The notes beneath the pieces were generated by a model that saw only the letters and a list, made by a program, of their open reading frames with translations, searched no databases and was not told the DNA's origin. A stretch of 64,000 nucleotides of DNA from Colias croceus (lineage: Eukaryota; Arthropoda; Insecta; Lepidoptera; Pieridae), in NCBI RefSeq assembly GCF_905220415.1, contig NC_059541.1:12598501-12662500 (forward strand), given 5' to 3'. Of this stretch, positions 40,901 to 52,900 are shown one piece after another. Numbering within the stretch: the first letter of the stretch is position 1; each line of letters opens with the position of its first letter. A program made the position numbers and the translations under genes.

Positions 40901-43900
40901 GATTGAAATGTTGTAGACTTAGGCGTCGCTTGCGCTTCTAAAGCGGATCCTCCCGCTTTCGGCTCTAGATGGGCTTGCTTTTGTAATAAAAAATTATCGT
41001 ATGCTTCACTGGTTGCTTCCTTTGTTCTAATATAAATGTCGTGAATGTTAATAAATTCTTCCCGCATAAAATATTGATGCTGTGTCGATTCATATTTTAA
41101 AAGCTTTTCATGATTTTTCTGGCATTCATCCCATAAAGATTCTAATATATCTAAACGCTGTCTGCAATAGTCGATACTCTTACGCTCTGCACTATCTTTT
41201 TTAAAATTCGCTAATAACCTCTTTATTTTGTCCTTGATCTCTAGTTGGACCGTATATAAAGCTTCCATTTTAATATAAAATAATCAAACGGTAGAAATAA
41301 AAAATAAAATGGAAAATTCTTACTTGGCTGTCTCGGATACGGTCGACGTGGCTACGTCCCCGGATACCTTAGGTTGCTTGCTGCTGCTGGCTGACGTGGC
41401 GGTTGACGCGTGGCGGCACGTGCTGGTGACGTAAGCAGCTGGCTTACGTCTCGCTGGTTGTTGATTCCTTGTTGCTAATTGCTGATGGCTATTTGCTGCT
41501 TGCTGATTGCTAGATGCTAATTTTCGGTCGCTGCTTGTCTGTTGCTAATTGATAGTTGCTGATTGCTAGATGCTGATTGCTGAATGCTCGATGCCAATTG
41601 CTGGTCGCTTAATGCTGATTGCTAGATGGTGATTGCTGGATGCTAGATGCCTGATACTAAATGCTAGTTGCTGGTCGCTTATTGTTGATTGCTAGATGCT
41701 TGATGCTAGATGCTAGATGCCAGGTGCTAGATGCTAGATGCTAGGTGCTAGATGCTAATTGCTGGTTGCTAGATGCTAGTTGCTAGATGCCTTTTGCAGT
41801 TCACGGATGCTGATTGCTACTTGCTGTACGCTGGTCGCTGAATGATGATTGCTGATTGCTACTTGCTGTATGCTGGTCGCTGATAGATAATTGCTAATTC
41901 TGCTATTCTGTTAATTTCTATCCTGCTCGAATGCTGCTGCTAGATATTCTGGTAGGGGTTTTGCTGCTGGCTGGCTGTACTTTGCTCGGGGCGATATACG
42001 TGGCGACACGTGGAGCTGACGCTAAAAATGCTAATTTTGGCTGCTGTTGAATTATATGCTGCTTGCTTGTTGCTAGTATGCTGGTTATAAGATCATAATA
42101 TGCTGAATAAATATCACGGGGGAAGAAGGGACACGTGGATTTCCGGTTCCACGTCACACTTTACACTCGCGACGCGGCACACTTTTTTACGTTAATCCGG
42201 CTCGAAAATGTACGGTTTACGTATTACATCGAAAGTGGACTGTATTTAGGTCGCTATAAATGCTGCTAATGATGCTATGATATTATGGGACAACTGGGAA
42301 CACTTTAATGGCTGCTAATAATTATATATGATTTACGCGGATTCGAGCGGATAGAGCACTCGGGCGCTGCTAAGGGTGAACTGCGCTTTTCGGCCGGCTC
42401 GGCCGTCGCACGATAATACTGCTGAGGCAGCTTGACCTCATTTACGTTATTGCTCAATTATTGTAATATGTAATGTAACTATGGATAATAAGTAATTTAA
42501 AATAAGATATTTGTTCGCTGCTCGAACACCTATGTCCTTTTGTATGCTTTAATCTTTAAAATTACGCAACGGATTTTGATGCGGTTTTTTTTAATAGATA
42601 GAGTGATTCAAGAGGAAGGTTTAAGGAAGTATAGAAGCCGCGGGCGGTAAGCTAAGGTGGCTGGCCGTGAGGTGTTAAAAATACAATTTTCCTTCAAGAG
42701 CTTTAATTCTATGATCACAAGTAACGGCACTGATTGCCACAATTTTTTAAGCAAATAATATTTGTGGTTTTATCGACCGCGACAAGAAAGCAACTCAACG
42801 AATGACACAACAATGAATTATTATGCCTACCTACTGTAGGCAAATTAAAATTCTGAAACTTGTATTAATTGAAAGTGTTATAGGAATGCAATGATCGCTC
42901 GCACAGGTTCGCGAGGACGCGGCGGCGGGCACGGTTGTGACGCGCGTGCGCGTGCGCGACGCGGACGTGGGCGGCGCCGCGCTGGCCTTCTTCGTGGCGG
43001 GCGGCGACCCGCGCGCGCGCTTCCAGCTGCGGCCCTCGGGCGAGCTGTTCGTGGCGCGCGCCCTCGACCGCGAGACCGAGCCCGCCTACTCGCTGTCCGT
43101 GGCCGCCACGGACGGCAAGTTCACCGCCTTCGCCGCCGTGCACGTCGTCGTTCTCGACGTTAACGGTGAGCGAGATTTTGACTTATGTTCATTCTTTCGC
43201 TTTTATCAGATTTCCGTAACGTAGCCCGTACGTATCGTACGCTCGATCTAATTCACGATTCACATTGGATTCGTTCCGTGTCGATATGTCTGTATTGAAG
43301 GTTCGCAACCCCTGCCCGCAGACAACCCGCCGTACTGCGTGCGGCACCGCATGCGCACGCGGCTGCGCGAGGACGCGGCGCGCGGCGCGCGGGTGGCCGA
43401 GCTGCTCACGCGCGACGCCGACGAGCCGCACAACGCGCGCTTGCGATACTTCCTCACCGGAGACTACGCTGACCATTTCGCCATCAATAAAGTACATATT
43501 GATTTATTAATTTAATATTTTGAAAAAAGAACGAAGCGATCACTCTTTTATACATCTATATGTTTGTTATTATACATCTGTATGTCTATACATAGACGAA
43601 CAATTATAGACAAAGATATACGATAACCGACCTTACGATACAAGTAGGTGGTGCATACCAAAACAATAATACAATGATAATAATATAGATAGAACCAAGA
43701 AAGTAAAAATATAAATAATATACAATTTGTTACAAATAAAGAATTGCATGCATTTATTATAATAATCTGTACCTACTAATATTATAAAGCTGAAGAGTTT
43801 GTTTGTTTGTTTGAACGCGCTAATCTCAGGAACTAGGTACTGGTCCGATTTCTTTCGGTGTTAGATAGCCCATTTATCGAGGAAGGCAACAGAAGTGGAG

Positions 43901-46900
43901 CAATGCGGGTAAAATCGCAGGGCACAGCTAGTATATACAGGGTTACTTGTAAAACACCAGCAACCTCGCAGGACAAGATAGCTAACATCATAAGTAACAA
44001 CATATCGCCGTCCCCGGAGAATAAAATGATAATCGCCATTACCATAGTTTTATTGTTAGGTATTCGATATTTGAAGCCTACGTAGCCTAATACATAATAA
44101 TATATACAATTTTTTTTGTAATTTTTCTCCTGTAATCCACAAAGTTATAAGATATTGCAACAATATTCACTGCTTTTTCCCAGAACATATTCGTGCTAGA
44201 AAAAAAAAAGATACATAGTAATATGATAGCGAAAAAGTTTCTTCACTCTTTATGTGTACTTTTACAATGATATTCTCGTAAAAAAGAAACGGCGAAATAA
44301 TGACGAACGCCTATAAATTATCATTAATTTATTCTCGTAAAAATATGTTTTGGCGCCATTCGTATGACGATGTACATTATGATCACGATAATGATCAGGA
44401 AGACTGATTTTTATTAATTTTTATTGTCTTAATTTTTTATGTAATAATAGTTGATTACTCTAATATTGTTTTTTAAAAAACCCCAGAATAAAAGTTCATT
44501 GGATATTATCCATTAATACTTACATTTTTTTTTTTTGGCCTATTTGATCTGTAGTAGATCATATATGCAGTTACATTTAAATTTCAAAAATTTTAAGTGT
44601 TGCAATTTTCCTAATCAGTCATGACTTAGGGCAGCGTCGTTCGTGGCTAAAGAGCCCGATTCTGGAGCGACAATAACGCCCACAAGTCTTACACTTATAT
44701 GATGATGATGTGGAAGGTGATAAATTATTTAATCTAGTCCGACGATCACGGAGTGCATCGAACCAACTGCGATCATGTGCCTTACAACCCTCATGAATAA
44801 GACTACGCCAAGAAGTACGGTTTTGGGCGAGCTTTTCCCAGTCCGGGGGGTTGATCTTGAACGTGGACATGTCACGTTTCACGCTGTCTTTAAAACGTAG
44901 CAAGGGTCTTCCGATGCCTCTCTTCGCGTGTGCAACCGCACCGAGCATAACTTGTCTCGGCAATCGGGAAGGGTCCATGCGATGGACATGTCCTAGCCAA
45001 CGCAACCGACGCTGCTTAAGCAGGGCTCTAAGACTGGGCAACTGTGCAATCTCTAGGACTTTTTCATTCGTAATTCGGTCTTTCCATGTTATACGCAGAA
45101 TACTACGCAGACAGCGCATGTTGAATGCATTCAGCCGATGTTCCTGCTTGGCGTACGAAGTCCAGGTCTCAGCGCCATATAGGAGAACACTAAGTACAGT
45201 AGATCGGTAAACAATCATCTTCGTTTTGGTTTTTAGATGTTTATTCTCCCACACTCTTTCTCGGAGCATCCCAAACGTTGCTGCAGCTTTGCCGATGCGA
45301 CTGTCAATCTCAGCATTCATGGAAAGATTGCTCGTAACAGTTGATCCGAGGTAAAGAAATTTATCGACTAATAATTGTAATGGAGTTCCATCTAGAAGAA
45401 ATGTTGGTCTATCAGTAAATCCCTGAGCCAAAACAACAGTTTTCTTAGTGTTGATGGACATCGAAAACAAAGTGCAAGCGCGAGAAAATTTGTCCAAAAT
45501 TGTTTGCAATTCCACGACGGAATTTGCAACAAAAGCTGCGTCATCTGCAAATAAAAGCTGGTCCACAAAGAGATCTAGGCGGTGTCGCTTAGATCTAAGT
45601 AGAGAGGCGTTAAATAGTTTACCATCGGCTCTGGTGTGCAGATGTATACCTTGCTGGTCATTATTAAATGCAGTGTTCAGAAGTAGTGAAAAAAATATAC
45701 CGAACAGTGTAGGTGCCATAACACAGCCTTGACGGACACCTCTACGCGCTATGAAGGGTTCCGAGGCTTTTCCATCATACACGATTACTCCTCTCGTCTC
45801 TTTGTGAAATGACTTTATCATTGAGAGTAATTTGGGAGGACAACCGATAAGTTCCAAGGCAGAATACAGACCATCCCTGCTAACTGAGTCGAAAGCCTTA
45901 TTTAGGTCTACAAAGGCAATAAACAGGGGTGTCTGTTGTTCTCTGCACTTTTCCTGAAGTTGTCGTAGGGTAAATATCATGTCGATTGTTGATCTTTGAG
46001 AGCGAAGAAATGATAAGTGTGTATTAGTAAATTTACATTTCAGTCAAATGCAACTAACTTTTTAAATTTTAATTATCTTCAGTTCTCTTAAAGTTATTAA
46101 AAATATTTTGAAACATAATACCTAAATGGTTAAAAAATTAGCTACCACTGAGCCTTTTTTATCTCTCTACGTCTATTGCTTTGCGAGTTATAGACAATTA
46201 TCGGTTTATTATTTCTCCTGAAAAATTGTGTTTTTGTTGTTATCATTTTATTCTCCGGGGACGGCGTTATGATGTTTAGCTATCTTGTACTGCGAGGTTG
46301 CTGGTGTTTTACAAGTAACCCTGTATAATAAAAAAAATATATAAAGTCGTCACTTAATTAAGGAGATGTAGTAGATAATTAAAAAGCATTTTTTTTTAAA
46401 CATCAGTGGATCTCGCTTTGCTTATAGCTATTGGTAAGTCTGTATCACAAAGGACGGATCGGCGGCCATTGATACACAATTTCCAAAATAAAAATAATTA
46501 GACATTACCGAGATCAAACCCTAGGTACATACCTGTTACCACGTTGCGTAGACAATACATATGGGGTGTGTCGGTCGAGCAAATACTTAATGTATAAAGA
46601 TTTAAGACAATAGGGTACCCTTGGGCCTCCCCAAATACTTTATGAGAATAATAGATTCAGCAAAATACTATAAAAAAGGCTACAATTTACGATGTACGTC
46701 ACCACCGTTGTATGGCCAGGCACACTAGGTGGCCATTAAATACTTTATTCATATAACGAACATTTCTCGCGTTATTTACAAACCGCGGCCGCGGCGTTTT
46801 TATGATTATCACAATTAAATGTACAACAATAAGAAGCAACCAAAACTTCCCGAGAAGTGCATTGATAATCCGTACCAAATTAAATAATACGCAATCCGCG

Positions 46901-49900
46901 CGTGATTACTACCAGTGCAATATATCGCGAATCAGAAAACGAATACTAATTATTACGAGTGCAAAAACCGAGACCCGATGACGAAAGCCGCTCCCATAAT
47001 TGGCCGATTGAATATATCGCGTCACACGCTACCCTCAACATTAATTGTTTTATTTCTACTCATTCCGAACAAAGTCATTCCATGGTCTTATATGATTATA
47101 TCCTTTTAAATGAGCAATTAAATAAAAATAACTACGTCTACTTGAAGAACGGAACGGGTTTGATGTCGGTACTCGGTGCCAAGCCAATGTAAAATGTATG
47201 TTTTGAAACATATTATTATATCTATCTCGATTGCAATATTGCTTGCTGTGTTGCTACACTCGTATATTTAAAATACAATAACAATTACGACGCACGTATT
47301 TTCAATAATTTAATTCGGTAAAATGATTTGCAGATTAAAATGAGGGTTTAATAAAATAAATAGTAACAGTATCTATTGAGATTAAATACTTGACAAATCG
47401 ACATAAAAATCGACACCACGGTGGGTATTTTTAATCATTACCTAGTAACACTGCTAATCTACTGCTAATCTAATGCGTCAATTAATGTCACAGAGTTTCT
47501 ATTTGAAATGAATGTGTTCAACACGTAGACAGAGAAATCTCTGTCTACGGTTCAACATTATTTATTTTGAAAATATAATGTTTATTATGATTTACTTTCC
47601 ACAATAATTGTCTTGTAAATTAAAATATTACTTATGTAATAAATGTAAAACTTCACGTTCATCGTTAGTTTAAACTCGATAAAGTATTTTTTTTAATGTT
47701 GAATAAAATTATTGTTTTATTTTTACTGTCGAAAACTGTGGCATATTTACATAAAACCTTTAATAATATTACATATCTTAAAGTACTAATATCAATCTTA
47801 AAATAATATAATCTTTGAATAAATAAATAAAATTAAGCCTTAGATTACAAAATAAAAGACAGATGGAGCGTTGCCGAACTAAACCGAATAATTTATCGTC
47901 ATTTTCAATAAAGCTATGTGTGCTGTCATTTCGCCGCTGCACTGTACGTACACGGTGCTTTTGTGTGCGTGTAATGTTGCCAGATATTGAAAAATTTCCC
48001 AAATTTTTCCCCGACTACGCAAAAAAGAGGGTTATGTTTTTCGAGTTTATGGATGTATGTATAATATTTCTTTGACACGCCCTGCTGTATAAACCGTTGG
48101 ACCGATTTTGAGTTGTGAGGTTTCATTGCAATGATCTGAATTATTATGTTAGTGGCGGTAGTGACGTAGGCTATATACATAAATGAGAAGTCAAGTTTTA
48201 ATTTTTATTTAAATTCTTTTATTACATAAAGTACCTGCCTACTAAAGTTATATATGGACAAAAAAATTGTATTCAATTTTTTATTAAATAAATTACATAA
48301 AAAAAGTTTCAATATTAACTATAATAATTAACATAATATATGAATACGAATAGCGGTAGTTTTTAGTCGAGAATACGGGACACTTTATTTTCATCATAAC
48401 CATCATGGAGTTCACATAAATTAAATCGCTAGCGAAAACGACTATGACGTTTTTAAGCTTTATAAAAGTAACAAAATAATGTATTATGCTCATTAAAATC
48501 TACAGAAAACCTGTGAAACGATGTTTTATCTTTTTTTTGTTTTCGGGAACAAATTTTACAGCGTTTGGCATTTTTTTACTAAAATTGCAAACCCTTTTTG
48601 ACGTATTGCATGACACTATATGCGCTATAGCACTGGTGCAGCGACGTATTTGTTTTTGATTTCGTATTTTCTTTGACAAGGGCGACGGGCGGTTGTCATG
48701 CTCCATCTGTACTTTATTTTGTAATCTAAGAATTAAGCTATAATATTTTCATCTTGACACATTAAGTTTGATTGCGATACCAAGTGCCATAGTCACTAAT
48801 TGGGCATTCTCGTTTAGGTATCTACATTCTACATTTTAATTTTAGTTTTGATTTTTATGTGTTTTAAGGGACACACCGCGCGCCATCTATTGAGATGATT
48901 TAACAACCATCTCAACCAATATGAAGCACTTTTCAGTGAATACAATATTGTAACGATGGAACACGGTTTTTTTTTTTTTGTTGAATTTATATTTTTTGGT
49001 TTTATGGCATTCAAATGCTTTATAAATATAAATTTGTAGAGAATAGAAATAAATAAAACTGAAAGAATAGAATAAATTCGATTGCTCTGGCGGGTCACGA
49101 GTGGCTGAGTTGGTCAGGCATCCGCCCCGGAATGGCGCGAAAGGATGCGGGTTCGAGTCCCGCCTCGTGATCGAATTTTTTCTATTTCTCTACAAATTTA
49201 TATTTATAAAGCATTTGAATGCCATAAAACCAAAAAATATAAATTCAAATTCCATTCGTTTACCATTATCATTTTTTGAATGAATTTCATGAATAGGAAA
49301 CAGGGGTGATAACGGTTGGAAGCGAGCTGGACCGCGAAAGTGTTCCGCGCTATCGGCTGGTGGCGCACGCTCAAGACCGCGAGCGGACCGACTGGGCGTG
49401 CAGCTCCGACCTCGACATCGAGCTGGACGACGTCAACGACAACGCGCCGCGCTTTTCCGCTTCACTGTATAGCGTCACGCTACCCGAAGACGCAGAAATC
49501 GGCACTCTAGTTGCGAAGGTATATAAAAAATTTAACGTCAACAAACCAACCAATGTTTAATCGTTCCAAAAACATTTAGCCCTTATGAAACGAGAACAAT
49601 TCAAAAATTATTATTAATTTTGATTTTAAAAATAATATCAAAATGAAACTAAAATTGTATTTTTTAAACAGCCTTTTGTGTTATCGATTTAGACCGCGAG
49701 CACAACATCTCGCGCGGGTGTAGAGTGTATTATTAAAAATAATATTCCACCCCTTTGTAAATTTGTAATTTTTCAGACTGGTGCTGTTTTTTTGTAAAAT
49801 ATTGCGTAGAAATGTCGTTGTAGATTTTATTTTATTTGCATGTCGGACAAATCTTTGTATTTTTGTATGTAAATTATACTTGTAGGTATTTTTCTTTTAT

Positions 49901-52900
49901 TATTAAAATAAATAAAATAATACAACAACAACTACTCACACTCGTAACCGCAAAATATCGTTCTCTCAAGTTTTACGGTAACAATATTTAGAAATAAACC
50001 TGTATAATATTTCAGGTTCACGCGTCCGACGCCGATCTCGGAGAGAACCGTCTCGTTAGATATTCTTTCGTGGAAGAAAACGAGTCGTTCGATCTCGCGG
50101 CGGAGAGCGGCATCATCACGCTGCGCGCGCCGCTGGACCGCGAGACGCAGGCCGAGCACCGCGTGGTGGTGCGCGCGCGCGACGCCGGCCGCCCGCCGCG
50201 CTCCGCCACCGCCACCGTGCAGCTCACCGTGGCCGACGTCAACGACAACCCGCCCGAGTTCGAGTTCCGCAAGTACGAGGCCACCGTGCCCGAGATCGAC
50301 GCGCCCGGCACCGAGGTGCTGCGCGTGCGGGCCACCTCGCGCGACACCGGCGTCAACGCGGACGTCTTCTACTCTCTGGTGGGAGGAGACGATAGGGACG
50401 ATTTTGCCGTAGACCGGACTTCCGGCGTCTTGACGGTCGCGCGCCCGCTGGATTATGAACGTCGAAAAGAATACTATCTGACGGTGCAGGCGGTGGACGG
50501 CGGGGCGCCCCCCTTGAGCGATCACGCCACCGTCAACATAACCGTGAGCGACAGCAACGATAATGCACCCGTTTTCTCCCAATTGTCGTACGGTGCGCGG
50601 GTGAAAGAAGACGCCTCGCCTGGAACGCACGTGCTGCAAGTGATCGCTAATGACGCCGACGCCGGAGACAATGGACGCATCGCGTACTCGATTACCCGCG
50701 GTGATAAAGAGGGCCGTTTCACTATCGACGTGGACACTGGCTACGTTTCTGTACTCACTCCGCTTGACCGAGAGACTACTCCTGCCTATATTTTAGAAGT
50801 ACGCGCAAGAGACCGTGGTATCCCTGCCTTAGAGTCGACTTCACTAATTAATGTCGAGGTCATGGATGCAAATGATAATCCACCTTTATTCACTCAAAGT
50901 AATTACACTGCTGTGGTTCAAGAAGATAAACCGTTGGGTCATCCGATACTTAAATTTATAGTCAATGATGCCGATGCGCCTCCAAATGGTTCACCGTATA
51001 CTTTTGATTTTCAATCTGGTAATGAAATAGGTGCTTTTAGATTAGAACAAGACGGCTATTTAAGATCCGCGACACGATTTAATCATCGCATTAAAGACCA
51101 CTATGTACTACAGGTGCGGGTATTTGATAACGGAACTCCACCTCTCTATTCAGATGCGTGGGTGTATATAAAGATAATCGAGGAATCTCAATATCCGCCC
51201 GTGGTCACACCTTTAGAAATCATCGTTAACTCGTATCTAGATGAATTTCCTGGAGGCGTTATCGGAAGAGTATTTGCATCGGATCGTGATGCATATGACA
51301 CCCTGAAATATTCATTAACTCCCATGGACGGGGCGACCTACCCAATCATAGATCTTTTTGAAATCGATCACAATGACGGCACATTAAGGGCGGCTCCCCG
51401 CTTAGATATAGGTGATTATCGACTTAACGTCACAGTGGATGACGGAAAATTTAAAGGTTTCGCTATAGTTAAAATTTCTATCCTTTTAATTTCTGATGAG
51501 ATGCTTGCACAGGCTGTCATAGTACGGTTTCGTGAAGTGACCGATCGTGATTTTATTCTGAGCCATCGTAAAGGTTTTAACAAAGCTGTTAGAGAAGCGA
51601 CTGAATGTCAACCTGGAGATGTATTCATTGTAAGCGTGCAACCTTCCGAAGAAGAAATTAAAACACATCCAAGGCGAGAGAGAAGACAAATTGCCCAAGA
51701 TTTAGACGTCGCTTTTGCGGTCCGTTCACCAGGCATCGATGGATTCTTACCGGCTGATACCTTGCGCCGTCGTCTTCACGCTCATCTTGAAAGACTAGAA
51801 GAGAGAACACGACTAGTGGTAGAAGAATTGGTCCGTGCTACTTGTGGCGGCTGCGTGCACGGTGCGTGCGTGGAACGCGTGGAGCTGCAAGCCGCCACCC
51901 AGCGCGTTGTCGCCACAGATGTCATATCTCTCGTCGCGCCAGCACATCGACTACGCGGCGAGTGCTCTTGTGCGAGAGGCTTCACTGGAGAACGTTGCGA
52001 GAATATCGCAGTCGACAGCGTCAGGGCGTCCTGCGAGTGTGGAGTCCGATGCGACGCTTCATCTTTGCCGCCGGGCTATAAATGTTGCACCGATCTAGAG
52101 TGCGATATTCCCGCTCCAATAGTTCAACTGAACGGCGACGGATACTTAGCGTATCGTTTAGAAAGAGGAGTGGTGGAAGGAGCCCGCCTACTGGACGATG
52201 AACTGATTTTATCTTTGAGATTTCGCACTCGATCCGCTCGAGGCACGTTACTGTGGGCGGCGGGCCGCGTGGACTACTTAGTGTTAGAGGTGGAGGACGG
52301 CCACGTACAGGTCCGCATGGAGCTAGGCGCGGGCGAGGCGAGAGCGCGCGCAGGCGGCCCCGTGGCCGACGGCGCGTGGCACGAGGCGCGCCTGGAGCGG
52401 CGCGGCGCCGCGCTGCGCCTCACGGTGGACCGCCGCTCCGCGCACGCGCAGGCGCCGCCGCCCGCCGCCGTGCTGGACGTGCGGGCCGACCGCCTGCTGC
52501 TGGGCGCCTCGCTGCAGAGACACGCCCATGCCCTGGCGCCAGAACAGGTACGCTTAACTTCTTGATGAGGTCATTTTTTCATCATTTATGATCAAATTTC
52601 ACTTCGTTATTATATTGCAACGGAGTCAATTTCCTTACAGATTACCTATGGATTTTACGGATGTATAACCGACCTGAAACTCGGCGGCTCGGGGCTACCC
52701 GTCGAAGAAGGCGGCACCTCTTCCGACGGACGAGCGCAACTATTGAGACGAGTACGTGCACGCGTCGGCTCGTCGTGCGCGCCGCTCCCGCCCCCCGGCC
52801 CGTGCGCGGCTCAGCCTTGCTTCAACGGCGGCACGTGTAAAGAGGCCGACGATTTCCTCGAGGACGGGGTCAATCACGCCGGGTACACGTGCGCGTGTCA

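Larger units (their letters stand above)
33232..42533 (-). mobile_element. Complete env-bearing BEL/Pao retrotransposon B
   Basis: Element proper is 33237-42528 (9,292 bp), minus strand, antisense to the host gene in intron 21. The 320-bp LTRs at both ends are identical on full reading, and the target duplication is CCTAT (33232-33236, 42529-42533). On the minus strand: 5' LTR, a 940-base leader with a tgctagatgctaga-type repeat, gag-protease, RT, RNase H, integrase, envelope-like region, 3' LTR. Identical LTRs point to a recent insertion. One extra base near 38915 breaks the frame between gag-protease and RT. Confidence 0.96.
43934..46327. mobile_element. TIR DNA transposon with about 95-bp inverted ends, carrying a nested LINE
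   Basis: Left arm cagggttacttgtaaaacac ... gatagctaacatcataa ... cgccgtccccggagaataaa is mirrored at the right by tttattctccggggacggcg ... ttatgatgtttagctatctt ... gtgttttacaagtaaccctg. No transposase is left. The interior is largely the LINE at 44526-46010, so the host element itself was under 1 kb. Confidence 0.85.

Noticed and set aside
49095..49170. Functional tRNA gene (Ser/Leu-like)
   Set aside because: Acceptor and T arms are perfect, but the anticodon arm is short, lacks U33 and is not conserved in the second copy. It sits inside a palindromic mobile element.
49101..49283. Small protein from the tRNA-like region
   Set aside because: It is a translation of the tRNA-like core and flanking TIR; such frames are typical artefacts.
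49304..49518. Exon 24 starting at the cag of gaaacag
   Set aside because: That acceptor breaks the frame with exon 23. The upstream gaatag acceptor keeps it and gives NK-ETGVITV, a normal cadherin strand.
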